64,000 nucleotides of DNA from Elymus sibiricus (GCA_039707655.1 CM077676.1:428087379-428151378); one strand, 5' to 3'; numbered from the stretch's first letter, positions 1-12,539 are shown. Notes: generated from the letters alone by a model not told the origin. Numbers and translations: made by a program.

Positions 1-1208
1 CTTGCAATAGTTTTGCGATATGGAGATGATAATATGTGAGTCATGTTAGTGAGTAATTGTGATTTAGTAAGAATATTGGTGTTAAGGTTTGTTATTCCCT
101 ATGCATGCACAGTCAATAGTTATGCAACGAAATTATATCCTACTTATGGTGCATTATTCGGTGTTAGTTATGTTCAATGCATGTTTATGACCGTTTTTTC
201 TTTTTGGTTGGTCGCTTCTCAATCTATTTGCTAGCCTTCATTTGTACTAAGCGGGAATACTGCTTCTGCATCCAACTCCTAAAACCCAAGTTGTGCCAAA
301 TGAGTCCACCATATCTACCTATATGCGGTATTTCAATGCCGTTCCAAGTAAATTTGCATGTGCCAACTCTAAATTTTTCAAAATAATTTTCCATTTTGTG
401 TGCCCGTACCGCTCATGAAACGGCAGGGGGTGGCCAATATTTTCCATGCTAGGTGTGTTATTCTCATGATGATTGTTTATTCACTTGTCATTTCACGAGA
501 GAGTGGCAGGTAATAGGGATGCCCAGTCCCACAATGAAGCAAAAATAATAATAACAAATTCCTTGGAAAGTGTTGCTATGGAGGGCACCCGTGGATACGG
601 CTAGCCATGGATTGTGAAAGAATGGTGGAAAGGAAATAAACTTTATTTTCTGTTTGGGAACCGCCTATAATGTGTCTAGCATGGAAGATATTGGGAATTC
701 TCGGTCGTTTTCGTTGACAGGAAAAGTATGCCTCTCAAAATAATTTTATCTCTCTGATTTAAGCCTTGAGATCTAGCACATTTACAAATCTCTGCTTCCC
801 TCTGCGAAGGGCCTATCTATTTAATTTTATGCAATTTTTATTTTTATTTTTGATTCTCCATCTTCTCTTACAAAGCACCAACTAGAGAGCACTATTGTCA
901 TACTTGTGCATTGTGTGTAGCTAATATTGAGTGTGTTTCATGAATGGATCAATGATTGAGCATAATGGGCTAGGGATAACTTTCTTTAGCGTTGATATTT
1001 TGAAAGACATGGTTGCTTGTTAGTATGCTTGAGTATTTATATCTTCATGTCAAACTATAGACTATTGCTTTGAATCATTCACGTCTAAATGTCCATGCTA
1101 CAAAGAAAAGAGTATATGATGAATATGATAGGTAGCATTCCACATAAAAAATTCTGTTTTTATCATTTACCTACTCGAGGACGAGCAGGAATTAAGATTG
1201 GGGATGGT
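1..1208 (+). mobile_element. 3' internal part of a truncated LTR retrotransposon
   Basis: This stretch runs straight into a plus-strand LTR at 1209 and ends with a purine-rich tract (about 1192-1207), preceded by the ACTCGAGGACGAGCAGG block usual in front of Triticeae gypsy 3' LTRs. Parts of it, for example about 45-110 and 1140-1200, are recognisably homologous in reverse orientation to 5112-6850 of the complete element downstream, so the two belong to related families inserted in opposite directions. I see no long coding frame. The 5' part lies outside the window. Confidence 0.75.
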
Positions 1209-2766
1209 TGAAACGTCTCCAACGTATCTATAATTTTTGATTGTTCCATGCTATTATAGTATCAATCTTGGATGTTTTTATATACATTTACAAGCAATTA
1301 TATATCATTTTTTGGGACTAACCTATTAACTTAGTGCACAGTGCCAGTTGCTGTTTTTTGCCTATTTTTGGTTTCCCAGAATATCAGTACCAAACGAAGT
1401 CCAAATGCCACGAAACTTTTTGGAGATTTTTTTTGGACATAAGAGATACTAGAAGCTTCGGGAGGAGGCCAGAAGACAAAGGAGGTGGCCACGAGCCACC
1501 AGGCGCGCCCAGGTCGCGCGCCCTGGTGCCTTATGGGCCCACCTCTGCTCCGTTTGACCTAATTCCACCTCTATAAATTCTCTAAAATCAGGAAACCAAC
1601 ATAGGAGTCCACGAAATACTTTTTCCACAGCCGCAAGTTCCTGTTCTTGAGAGATCCCATCTGGAGGCCTTTTCCGGCACTCTGCCGGAGGGGGAATCGA
1701 TCACGGACGGGCTCTCCATCAACCTTGCTGCCCTTCCGATGATGCGTGAGTAGTTTACCACGGACCTTCGGGTCCATAGTTAGTAGCTAGATGGCTTCTT
1801 CTCTCTTTTTGATCTTCAATACAATGTTCTCCTCGATGTTCTTGGAGTTCTATTCGTTGTAATCACTTTTTGCGGTGTAGTTGTTGGGATCCGATGAATT
1901 GTGAGTTTATGATCAGATTATCCATGAATATTATTTGAGTCTTCTCTGAACACTTTTATGCATGATTGTTATAGCTTCGTATTTCTCTCTGATCTATTGA
2001 TTTGGTTTGGCCAACTAGATTGATTTATCTTGCAATGGGAGAGGTGCTTTGTAATGGGTTCGATCTTGCGGTGCTCAATCCCAGTGACAGAAAGGGACAT
2101 GACACGTATGTATCGTTGCTATTAAGGGTAAAAAGATGAGGTTTATTCATGCGTGAGTTTACTTTGTCTACATCATGTCATCTTGCTTAAGGCATTACTC
2201 CGTTCTTTATGAACTTAATACACTAGATGCATGCTGGATAGCGGTCGATGTGTGGAGTAATAGTAGTAGATGCAGAATCGTTTCGGTCTACTTGTCTCGG
2301 ATGTGATGCTTATATACATGATCATTGCCTTGGATATCGTCATGATTATTTGCTTTTCTATCAATTGCCCAACAGTAATTTGTTCACCCACCGTATGCTA
2401 TTTTCAAGAGAGAAGCCTCTAGTGAAAACTATGGCCCCCGGGTCTACCTTAATCATATATTGAAAACCCTAAAAATACCTTGTTGCAATTTTACTTTATT
2501 TATTTTATTTTGTATTTTTGTTCGATCTATCTATCTATCACCATACAATTTAATCTTGCAATTAACCGCCAAGGGATTGACAAACCCTTGTTCGCGTTAG
2601 GTGCGAGGATTTGTTGTTTTGTGTGCAGGTACTGCTAACGAGTTGTTGCGTGATTCTCCTACTAGATTCATAACCTTGGTTTCATAACTGAGGGAAATAC
2701 TTATCTCTACTGTACTGCATCATCCCCTCCTCTTCGGGGAAATCCCAACGCAGCTCACAAGTAGCA
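1209..2766 (+). mobile_element. 3' LTR, Sabrina/WHAM-like gypsy family
   Basis: The LTR begins TGAAACGTCTCCAACG directly after the polypurine tract and ends near CTCACAAGTAGCA, giving about 1558 bp with TG..CA ends. The first 130 bp resemble the LTR starts of 3581-5111 and 9600-11130 read on the minus strand, but the 3' ends differ, so it is a related yet distinct family. No partner LTR or target duplication can be tested because the element leaves the window. The family name is from memory. Confidence 0.75.
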
Positions 2767-3435
2767 CATACCTTTTCTTAATCCTGGAAAATATAAATGG
2801 ATGTTTATACCATGCAGATAATATGAGATTTATCGTTTATTTGAAGAAAGAGGTTGGCCGGTGGTTGATCTCTAAAATGTAGAGAACATGAGGTTACTAC
2901 AAGGTGCAACTGAATGTGATGCTGGCCACATCAGCCAATTCTCTGCTGCTCCCTAGGATAAATCATCAGGTCAAGTACGGTGCTGAAATACATATACGCG
3001 GCCGATTTTTCTTGATGAGCATTATGGGTCAAATGGATTTATTCCGGTTTTGTGAACTATGATGAATAAACAGGGCTAGAGAACAAATGAGGGATTTAAC
3101 ATTAAATGGTTACTTACCTAATGGAAGATAAACTTGAGTAGGGTTTGGTTTATGAGCAGCTGTGCCACCAGTCCATCATAGTTCCACCACACAATTACCC
3201 CTTATCTGTGCTTTCCTGTTGTCCTGCTTGCAAGACTAGATGTAGTGACACTAAGGCGATGGGAGAGAGGGAGAGAGAGAGACTACATTGGAGAAGCAGC
3301 ACTGCTATAACGAGGACTGGGAGGAGAGAGAGAGAGAGAGGTCGGATAGAGATTTGGGTCTTGTTCTTTTAGAGCAGCATAGTTACCCTATTTTAGGTCA
3401 ACTGCCAAAAAACTGCTTTTTAGGGTATTTGGATC
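2767..3435. other. Unassigned spacer with a GA microsatellite
   Basis: I recognise no gene here. The only clear structure is an interrupted GA-rich microsatellite at about 3261-3340. A short TTTTAGG-rich stretch at 3375-3430 resembles the ends of the DNA-transposon relic that starts next to it. Confidence 0.6.
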
Positions 3436-3580
3436 TAAGAGCATCTCCAACAGCAGCCCTATTTTTTGGCCATGAAAACTGTTTTTTTGGGCACGAGGAG
3501 TCACCGTCTCCAACAGCAGCCCTATAATAGGGCAACCGCACGGTAGCCGAACCCCCAACGCTGCCACCATCGAGGGGAAC

Positions 3581-5111
3581 TGATAACCCGCAAGTATAGG
3601 GGATCAGTTGTAGCCTTTCTTGATAAATAAGAAGGTCGAACCCAACGAGGAGTTAAAGGTAGAATTAATATTCCCTTCAAGTTCTATCAACCACCGATAC
3701 AACTCAACGCACACTTAACGTTCGCTTTACCTACAACAAGACTAAAACTAGAAGTACTTTGTAGGTGTAATGCTAGAACTACTTTGCAAGAATAAAACTA
3801 GGAGTACTTGGCGAGAATAAAACTATGAGTAATTTGCAAGATAATAAAAGTTAGTTGCTTAGTAGAAAGCTTTTGTAACACAAGAGAAAGATTTGTCCCT
3901 AGGCAGTCGATAACAAGATTGGTAATCATTATTGCAGTTTTATATGAGGGAGAGGCATGAGCTAACATACTTTCCGTACATGGATCATATGCACTTATGA
4001 TTGGAACTCTAGCAAGCATCCGCAACTACCAAAGATCATTAAGGTAAAACCCAACCATAGCATTAAGTAACAAGTCCCCTTTACTCCCATACGCAACAAC
4101 CCCCTTACTTGGGTGTAAGCTTCTGTCACTCTAGTCGCCCACTATAAGAGAATTATGAACGTATTGCAAACCCTACAGTGGGAATCCCTCACGCTTGCGC
4201 GACACGGAGGGCACCATAGGACAGCACCAAAATAAAACATACAACTCAAACCAATCACGATCATCAATCAACCCATAGGACAAAACAAATCTACTCAAAC
4301 ATCATAGGATTGCCACATATCATTGGATAATAATATATGGCGTTAAGCACCATGTTTAAGTAGAGATTACAGCGGGGAGAAGAGGTGTTACACCACTGCA
4401 TAGAGGGGGAGAGAGTTGGTGTTGACGGCAGCGAAGTTGTTGGTGTAGATCGCCGTCACGATGGTTGCCTCGGCGGCGTTCCGGCGCCACCGGGAGAGAG
4501 GGGGAGAGAGCCCCCCTCCTTATTCTTCTTCCTTGGCCTCCCCCTAGATGGGAGGAGAGTTCCCCCTCTGGTCCATGGCCTCCATGGCTCCCGGAGGGTA
4601 GGAGCCCCTCCGAGATTGGATCTCTCTCTCTGTTCTCTTGTGATTCGCGTTTCTGTTTTCTGGCCAAACACTGTTTCTTAAATTCCCGGAGATCCATAAC
4701 TCCGATTGGGCTGAAGTTTGGAGGGGATTTTCTTCTGGATATTATCTTTCTTGTGGCAGAAGAAGGGCCCCAACCGCCTTATGGGGTGGCCCCAAGCCTG
4801 CTGGGCGCGCCCTGGGTAGTGGGGCGCCCCTCAAGCTTGTGGTCCCCTTGGGCATCGTCTCGCGTTGATTCTTTTTCCCAAAAATCACATATATTCTAAA
4901 ATAAATCTCCCTAAATTTTTATCGCGTTTGGACTTCATTTAATATGGATTTTCTGCGAAACAAAAAACATGCGACAAACAGGAACTGGCACTGAGCACTG
5001 GATCAATATGTTAGTCCAAGAAATCATATAAAATGTTGCCAAAAGTATGTGGAAATTGTAGGATAATGGCATGAAACAATCAAAAATTATAGATACGACG
5101 GAGACGTATTA
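3581..5111 (-). repeat. 3' LTR of the 3581-11130 element
   Basis: On the plus strand it opens TGATAACCCGCAAGTATAGG and closes GACGGAGACGTATTA; read on the minus strand it begins TAATACGTCTCC, so the usual TG start is mutated to TA in both copies. It is the same length as the 9600-11130 copy with scattered substitutions. The GC-rich middle (about 4390-4860) contains chance ORFs shared by both LTRs, which I do not regard as genes. Confidence 0.92.
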
Positions 5112-5131
5112 GCATCCCCAAGCTTAATTCC
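5112..5131 (-). other. Polypurine tract of the 3581-11130 element
   Basis: Read on the minus strand the 20 bases before the 3' LTR are purine-rich, containing AAGCTTGGGGATGC. The same block, slightly mutated, precedes the plus-strand LTR at 1209. It primes plus-strand DNA synthesis in this class of element. Confidence 0.75.
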
Positions 5132-8125
5132 TGCTCGTCCTCGAGTAGGTAAATGATAAAAAGATAATTTTTTATGTGGAATGCTACCTAACATAATCTT
5201 GATCATATAGTCTAATCATGGCATCAATATTAAGACACGAGTGATTCAAAGCAATAGTCTATAATTTGATATAAATACATCAATACTCATGCATACCAAC
5301 AAACAATCATGCCTTTCAAAATAAAAATGCTAAAGAAAGTTATCCCTACAAAGTCATATAATCCTGTCATGCTCCATCTTCTTAACATAAAGTATTTATC
5401 ATGCACTACCCCGATGACAGGCCAAGCAATTGGTTTATACTTTTTAACGCGCTTCAGCTTTTTCAACTCCCACGCAATACATGAGCGCAAGCCATGGATA
5501 TAGCACTATAGGTGGAATAGAGTATGGTGGTAGAGATAAATAAGGGGAAGTCAAAAATAAGAAGATAGTCTCACATCAACGAGGCTAATCAACGGGCTAT
5601 GGAGATGCCCATCAATTGATGTCAATGCGAGGAGTAGGGATTTCCATGCAACGGATGCACGAAGAGCTATAAGTATATGAAAGCTCAACATGAAAACTAA
5701 GTGGGTATGCATCCAACTTGCTTGCTCATGAAGACCTCGGGCATTTGAGGAAGCCCGTCATCGGAATATACAAGCCAAGTTCTATAATGAAAAATTCCCA
5801 CTAGTATATGAAAGTGACAAAATAGGAGACTCTCTATATGAAAAACATGGTGTTACTATGAAGCACAAGTGTGGAAAAGGATAGTAACATTGCCCATTCT
5901 CTCTTTTTCTCTCATTTTTTTTGTTTTCTCTTTTTTTTCTTTTTTTGGTGGGCTCTTTTTGGCCTCTCTTTTTTGGTGGGCTCTTTTTGGCCTCCCCTTT
6001 TTTATTTCCTCACTGGGACAATGCTCTAATAATGATGATCATCACACTTCTATTTACTTACAACTCAACATTACAACTCGATACTAGAACAAATATGACT
6101 CTATATGAATGTCTCTGGCAGTGTACTAGGATGTGCAATGATCTAGCGTAGCAAAGATATCAAAAAAATGGACAAGCCATGAAAATATCATGCTAGCTAT
6201 CTTACGATCATGCAAAGCAATATGACAATGAATGCTCAAGTCATGTTTATGATGATGATGGAAGTTGCATGGCAATATATCTCGGAATGGCTATGGAAAT
6301 GCCAAAATAGGTAGGTATGGTGGCTGTTTTGAGGAAGATATATGGAGGCTTATGTGTGGCAGAGCGTATCATATCACGGGGTTTGGATGCACCGGCGAAG
6401 TTTGCACCGACTCTCAAGGTGAGAAAGGGCAATGCACGGTACCGAAGAGGCTAGCAAATTGCGGAAAGGTGAGAGTGCGTATAATCCATGGACTCACATT
6501 AGTCATAAAGAACTCACATACTTATTGCGAAAGTTTATTAGCCCTCGAAGCAAAGTACTACTACACATGCCCCTTGGGGGATAGATTGGTAGAAAAAGAC
6601 CATCGCTCGTCCCCGACCGCCACTCATAAGGTAGACAATCAATAATAAATCATGATCCAACTTGTTAGCATAACGACAGACCATACGTGCATGCTTCAGG
6701 AAACACAAACCTTAACACCAATATTCTTACTAAACCACAATCATTCACTAGTACCTCCCACATATCACCATCTTAATATTGCAAAACTATTGCAAGGAAT
6801 CAAACATATCATATTCAGTGATCTACAAGTTTTATGTAAAATTTTATGACAAACCATGTGAATGACCAAATCCTGTTGACTCTCTAAATAGATATAAGTG
6901 AAGCATGAGAGTTTAATTATTTCTACAAAAGACTTGCCCATGCTCTAATAAATATAAGTGAAGCAAAAGAGCATTCTACAAATAACGGTTTTCTATATGT
7001 AGAGAAACAGACATCCAAACTTCAAATGATATAAGTGAAGCACATGAAGCATTCTATAAAGCCATACTCAAAAGATATAAGTGAAGTGCATGAAGCATTC
7101 TATAGATCAACCAAGGAGTATCTCATACCAGTATGGTGCATTATTAAAAGAAAAGGAAAAATCACATGACGCTCCAAGAATTTACGCATATCATGTGAAC
7201 AAAACAAAAAACCGAAACATACCGATAATTGTCGAAGAAAGATGGGATGCCTTCCGGGGCATCCCCAAGCTTAGACGCTTGAGTCTCCTTGAATATTTAC
7301 TTGGGGTTCCTTGGGCATCCCCAAGCTTGAGCTCTTGCCTCTCCTTATTCTCCTCATGGTGATACCTCCTCGATCTTCGAACACTTCATCCACACAAAAC
7401 TTAACCGAACTTTTTATTAGAGGGGTTAGTACATATAACATCAAATCCCATCATGTCCTGCTGTAACATTATTGTATAATTATAATCAAACATTACTCAC
7501 TGTATGCTCTCACAATTCTATGGCTCCCAAGTCAATGGGGCTCAACAAGATTTCAAACATACGCAAATAAAGAAACTATAACAGCAATCTGTGAAAACAT
7601 GACAGTCTGTAAAGATGCAAATGAAACATATACTTATGTAGCTCAAAAAATTCTGAAAAATTAGGAAAAAATAAAATATTTGCATGGAAGTACTGTGTAA
7701 AAATTTGAGAATTTTTGCACGTTCCAGTAAAATATATAAATTCAAACATTACAGCAAAAGTTTTTGTTCTTGCACTGCACACACCAAACAAGCAATTTAA
7801 ACATCCTAAAGGTAAATCTTGGCACATTATTTTTATAATACAATGGATTTGTACAAGGGGATAATTATTTTTGTTGAAAAGTTTCTGTAATCAAGGTTCA
7901 CAAAGTTTCCATGGGCATGAACAAAGTTCAAGGCTAGCCCCCACTTCCACATTGCTCATCTGTCTCACTTTAACTTTTCTTTTTGAAAAAGTTTTAGGTT
8001 CCCCTCTATATTTTTTGTTTTAAATTTTTTTAAAGCACACAACAGAATAAAATGACTCTCTAAAACTTCCGGGTTGTCTCCCAGGCAGCGCTTTCTTTAA
8101 AGCCATTAAGCTAGGCATATAGTGC
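5132..8125 (-). mobile_element. Internal non-coding region of the 3581-11130 element
   Basis: This stretch has no convincing coding frame. It holds T-rich runs with a 30-bp imperfect duplication containing GGTGGGCTCTTTTTGG near 5945-5995, repeats of ATATAAGTGAAGC (about 6890-7090), and two copies of GGCATCCCCAAGCTT (7258-7330) that echo the polypurine-tract block. Parts are homologous in inverse orientation to 1-1208. Confidence 0.6.
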
Positions 8126-9475
8126 TCAAGTAATTGATCCACCCGGATCCCAAGGTATATCAAAGCCAATTTTAATTAACAATGATTTGTAATTTAGTAG
8201 TGAGCATAAAGCAACGTATATCATGCAATTACGAAATCTAACTCTCTTCCTATGCATCGGCATGTCATAAAAGAATAATTCATGCACACCAAGTAAAGAC
8301 CAATGCATAGTATAAATAGTTTCTTGCAATTTTATCGTATTGGAAACATAGAGAGGTGGAGATATAGTTCCTCTCTCATAATAGTTGCAAGTAGGAGCAG
8401 CAAGCACATACATATCATATTCATCAAAATCATCATGTGTAATAGTAAAACGCAACCCATCAATATAATCCTTAATAAGCACAAACTTCTCTGATATAGT
8501 GTAGTTTGGAGAATTCAAAAAGATAATAGGACTATCATGTGTAGGTGCAATAGTAGCAATTTCATGTTTAACATAAGGAACTATAGCAAGTTCATCTCCA
8601 TAAGCATCATTCATATTGGCATCATGGCCACAAGCATAGCAAGCATTAATTTCATCAAAAAGGGATATTTCAAACGAATCCAAGGGATCATAGCAATTAT
8701 CATAGCATTCATCCTTCGGTAAGCACGAAGGGAAATTAAATAATGTATGAGTTGAAGAGTTACTCTCATTAGAAGGTGGGCACGGGTAGCTAATCCGCTC
8801 TTCCTCCCTTTGTTCTTCGCTCTCCTCGTCATCTTTTTCATCTAATGAGCTCACAGTTTCAGCAATTTCTTCTTCCATAGGAGCCTGCAAAATATTAGTC
8901 TCTTCTTGGACAGCGGAGACTTTCTCAATAAACTCATCAATATAGGCATTATATTCATAATTCTCATGACAATATTTAAGTATAGCATAATTTTCAGATC
9001 TGTAAATAGCAGCATCACAATCTTCATACTTCTCAAGCAAAGATTTAATTTCATAAGCACCCATAAAAGCAACAAATTCTTCTATTAGTTCCACATCATA
9101 GTAATCATATATACCATTAGCATAAGAAGCCAAGATTTCATTATCATTAAATTCACATTGAAAGGAAAGGTGTGGAGCCTTCATCTTAGAGCAACAAGTA
9201 TAATCACACCTTAAGCATAAATTCCAAGCATACCAACGCAGCATTTTAATTTGATCCCATAAGAGTTTCCCTTTTTGAGACAAGCGATAATCCCTAAAGT
9301 ATTCCCGTTGATACAAAGTATCTCCCATTATCAAGTTGAATGGAGATTTATCAGGATTATCAAAGTAGTATTTAATATTTTCCACATAACCAGCATCGAG
9401 GGTTTTAGGAAGTTCCCCATCTCCATGAGTAGCAAGTACAACTAATTTTTTTGGCGTTTCGTGTTCCATATCCAT
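8126..9475 (-). CDS. 449-aa acidic protein of unknown function in a non-autonomous LTR element
   Basis: An uninterrupted 450-codon frame begins 95 bases downstream of the primer-binding site, the place where gag normally starts. The N-terminal 150 residues contain conserved-looking hydrophobic and Tyr/Trp-rich segments with several Cys (LCLRCDYTCC near residue 90). A Glu/Asp-rich low-complexity stretch lies around residues 205-230, and the C-terminal part has short Cys-containing motifs (CYACGHD) and a final basic patch. I recognise no Gag zinc knuckle in CX2CX4HX4C spacing, no protease and no polymerase motif. Very similar proteins recur in Triticeae repeats as I remember them, but their role is unknown to me. 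Retention of a full-length frame in a decaying neighbourhood suggests recent mobility or selection. A divergent capsid-like protein is possible but only inferred. Confidence 0.6.
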   Translation of the reverse strand: MDMEHETPKKLVVLATHGDGELPKTLDAGYVENIKYYFDNPDKSPFNLIMGDTLYQREYFRDYRLSQKGKLLWDQIKMLRWYAWNLCLRCDYTCCSKMKAPHLSFQCEFNDNEILASYANGIYDYYDVELIEEFVAFMGAYEIKSLLEKYEDCDAAIYRSENYAILKYCHENYEYNAYIDEFIEKVSAVQEETNILQAPMEEEIAETVSSLDEKDDEESEEQREEERISYPCPPSNESNSSTHTLFNFPSCLPKDECYDNCYDPLDSFEISLFDEINACYACGHDANMNDAYGDELAIVPYVKHEIATIAPTHDSPIIFLNSPNYTISEKFVLIKDYIDGLRFTITHDDFDEYDMYVLAAPTCNYYERGTISPPLYVSNTIKLQETIYTMHWSLLGVHELFFYDMPMHRKRVRFRNCMIYVALCSLLNYKSLLIKIGFDIPWDPGGSIT

Positions 9476-9570
9476 AACTAAAGATAAAGAACAACTTAGA
9501 ACAGAAAATAAAAACTACTTAGTGATAAAGCAAACAAGCACACACGAGAATATCAACCCCACGCTATTGC

Positions 9571-9588
9571 TCCCCGGAAACGGCGCCA
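9571..9588 (-). other. Primer-binding site, tRNA-Asp type
   Basis: The plus strand shows TCCCCGGAAACGGCGCCA, which matches the 3' end of plant tRNA-Asp including CCA with one mismatch; the minus strand therefore carries the complementary site. It lies 11 bases from the 5' LTR boundary at 9600, a short offset seen in some gypsy elements. Confidence 0.85.
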
Positions 9589-9599
9589 GAAAAAGGTCT

Positions 9600-11130
9600 T
9601 GATAACCCACAAGTATAGGGGATCAGTTGTAGCCTTTCTCGATAAATAAGAGTGTCGAACCCAACGAGGAGCTAAAGGTAGAATTAATATTCCCTTCAAG
9701 TTCTATCGACCACCGATACAACTCTACGCACACTTAATGTTCGCTTTACCTAGAACAAGAATAAAACTAGAAGTACTTTGTAGGTGTAATGCTAGAACTA
9801 CTTTGCAAGAATAAAACTAGGAGTACTTGGCGAGAATAAAACTACGAGTAATTTTCAAGATAATAAAAGTTAGTTGTTTAGTAGAAAGCTTTTGTAAAAC
9901 ATGAGAAAGATTTGTCCCTAGGCAATCGATAACTAGATCGGTAATCATTATTGTACTTTTATATGAAGGAGAGGCATGAGCTAACATACTTTCCATACTT
10001 GGATCATATGCACTTATGATTGGAACTCTGGCAACCATCCGCAACTACCAAAGATCATTAAGGTAAAACCCAACCATAGCATTAAGTAACAAGTCCCCTT
10101 TACTCCCATACACAACAGCCCCCTTACTCGGGTGTAAGCTTCTGTCACTCTAGCCGCCCACTATAAGAGAATTATGAACGTATTGCAAAACCTACAGCGG
10201 GAATCCCTCACGCTTGCGCAACACGGAGGCCACCATAGGACAGCACCAAAATAAAATATACAACTCAAACCAATCACGATCATCAATTAACCCATAGGAC
10301 AAAACGAATCTACTCAAACATCATAGGATTGCCACATATCACTGGATAATAATATATAGCGTTAAGCACCATGTTTAAGTAGAGATTACAGCGGGGATAA
10401 GAGGTGTTACACCGCTGCATAGAGGGGGGGAGAGTTGGTGTTGACGGCGGCGAAGTTGTTGGTGTAGATCGCCGTCACGATGGTTGCCCCGGCGGCGTTC
10501 CGGTGCCACCGGGAGAGAGGGGGAGAGAGCCCCCCTCCTTCTTCTTCTTCCTTGGCCTCCCCCTAGATGGGAGGAGAGTTCCCTCTCTGGTCCATGGCCT
10601 CCATGGCTCCCGGAGGGCAGGAGCCCCTCCGAGATTGGATCTCTCTCTCTGTTCTCTTCTGTTTCGTGTTTCTGTTTTCTGGCCGAAAACCGTTTCTTAA
10701 ATTCCTGGAGATCCGTAACTCCGATTGGGCTGAAATTTTGAGGGGATTTTCTTCCGGATATTATCTTTCTCGCGGTAGAAGAAGGGCCCCAACCGCCTTA
10801 TGGGGTGGCCACAAGCCTGATGGGCGCGCCCTGGGTAGGGGGGCGCCCCTCGAGCTTGTGGGCCCCTCAGGCATCATCTCGCGTTGATTCTTTTTTCCAA
10901 AAATTACATATATTCTAAAATAAATCTTCATAAATTTTTATCGTGTTTGGACTTTGTTTGATATGGATTTTCTGCGAAACAAAAAACATGCAACAAACAG
11001 GAACTGGCACTGGGCACTGGATCAATATGTTAGTCCAAGAAATCATATAAAATGTTGCCAAAAGTATGTGGAAATTGTAGGATAATGGCATGAAACAATC
11101 AAAAATTATAGATACGACGGAGACGTATTA
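9600..11130 (-). repeat. 5' LTR of the 3581-11130 element
   Basis: This 1531-bp copy matches the LTR at 3581-5111 over its full length with scattered, mostly transition differences. It ends next to the GGAAC duplication at 11131. Its internal end adjoins the primer-binding site, which makes it the 5' LTR of a minus-strand element. Confidence 0.92.
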
Positions 11131-12176
11131 GGAACCAAATGACACTGGCCGATACAAGTCATCGCTATAGTCCGCGCCCGTGCGTGTGTGTTGTAGAGCT
11201 ATATCTAGATGAGATGGCGGCTGGCGACGGTGGCTAGGTGAGGGAGGCCCGCGATGACGACATGATGCGGCGTCTCCCCGCCTGCTCGACGGCGGAGTCC
11301 CGTGTGACGCGACCTGCGCGTGCGAGAACTACAGCCAATGCGGCACCCTGTGGCACGCAGTGGCTGGAGCCTGACTGGATGACCCAAGGACTGAGAACTT
11401 CGCGGTGCAGAATGACCCTGACAGGAGAACTGCAGCGATTCTTGATCCTTTTTCATGTAAAATCAATCATGGGACGAGGTCGTGTGGCTGCTGCAATTGG
11501 TGCCCTCTTCGCTGCTGCAATTCGGCATCAACATGGAGGAGTGGATTTGAGCAAAGATAAGCATGACCGTATGTATCAGTGAATTGTTTGATCGATGTGT
11601 CAATTTTCATCATGAATGGCATTGATCAATGGACAAAAATAAGCACATAGAAGAAGCATGATGCATATCTGTCCATCATCATGTCATCTTTGTTTGTGAC
11701 TGCTCCTTCCTAAGTTGAATTTGATATGTTGATTTGAATTTGAGTTTGATATGTCGAAGAATGTTTGAAAGTTTGGATCGAAGTATGCAATGTGGTCAAG
11801 TAGTCTAGATGTTTCGGATGCCCTATTATTTTACATCGGTTGTTGTAGCAGTGGTACCCTATTTTAGAGCAGCTATTTGAGAAGAACAATTTCTTGTGCC
11901 CTAAATCTCACTTCTTGGTGCCCTAGAACTGTTTTTCAGAGCCCTATTTTAGGGCAGCTATTGGAGATGTTCTTAAACGGGTTGCATGGACATGGAGAGG
12001 CGAGGCGGCATAAGAGGAAGAGCGGCGCTAGGAGGCTAGACGACGCACGAATAGGGCACAAAATAACACACGCCTCGAGTTGTGTTCTGTGAACACATGT
12101 AAACTTGCGCTTGGAGTCCTGGTATAATACACATGAAGTTGTCCGAGTATTTTTTAAGATGAGTTGGTTGCTTTAA
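11131..12176. other. Flank of the DNA-transposon relic and unassigned DNA
   Basis: After the target duplication the sequence returns to the older relic up to about 11976. A frame at 11238-11582 is open (114 codons), starts with Arg/Thr-rich low-complexity sequence and ends with a Gly/Ala-rich segment; I do not recognise it and would not call it a gene. 11977-12176 holds nothing I can name. Confidence 0.4.
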
Positions 12177-12539
12177 AGGTAATAGCACCATTGGTGCTTG
12201 AACTTTCCACGGATGGTCAGTTTAGTGCCTGAACTTGTGGCATACATAAGACTGCGGTGCAAATACGATGCAAACCTCATTTGTAAACGCCCACGACGCC
12301 GACGAGGCATGCCAGCATGATGTGGGGCCTGCTGTTAGTGACCTGACGGTGAAGACGCGGTGTGTGGCATGCTCTTTTTCCAAAAAAAGACCATGTTTTT
12401 TTCCCATGAAAAGCCCATTGGCAGGTGAACAATAATTGCCTGTGTGCCACCGGGTGGGTTCCACTTGTCAGCGAACCATCACAGATTTCATTAGAATGAA
12501 AAAAAGACCCACTCCGTTCGCACGTCCTGTATTCATGAC

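Larger units (their letters stand above)
3581..11130 (-). mobile_element. Complete non-autonomous LTR retrotransposon with 5-bp target duplication
   Basis: Two LTRs of identical length (1531 bp: 3581-5111 and 9600-11130) enclose a 4.5-kb internal region. GGAAC occurs at 3576-3580 and again at 11131-11135, a perfect 5-bp target-site duplication. A primer-binding site next to the right LTR and a polypurine tract next to the left LTR fix the orientation as minus. No reverse transcriptase, integrase or protease is readable; the one long ORF is of unknown function. It must therefore be mobilised by enzymes of another element, probably a Sabrina/WHAM-like gypsy relative (family from memory). Confidence 0.92.
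3436..11976. mobile_element. Old inverted-repeat DNA transposon relic split by an LTR element
   Basis: The left end reads GAGCATCTCCAACAGCAGCCC at about 3439 and the right end reads the near-inverse GGGCAGCTATTGGAGATGTTC ending at about 11972. They are flanked by TAA and TTAA, as expected for a 3-bp duplication. Only about 140 bp on the left and 840 bp on the right belong to it; the rest is the LTR element at 3581-11130. Termini and TAA-like target suggest a PIF/Harbinger-like element, but no transposase remains and a different superfamily is possible. Confidence 0.4.

Noticed and set aside
4385..4899. Open frames of 98 to 144 codons in the 3581-5111 LTR, mirrored at 10404-10887
   Set aside because: They lie in the GC-rich middle of an LTR, overlap in several frames and both strands, and change frame between the two copies.
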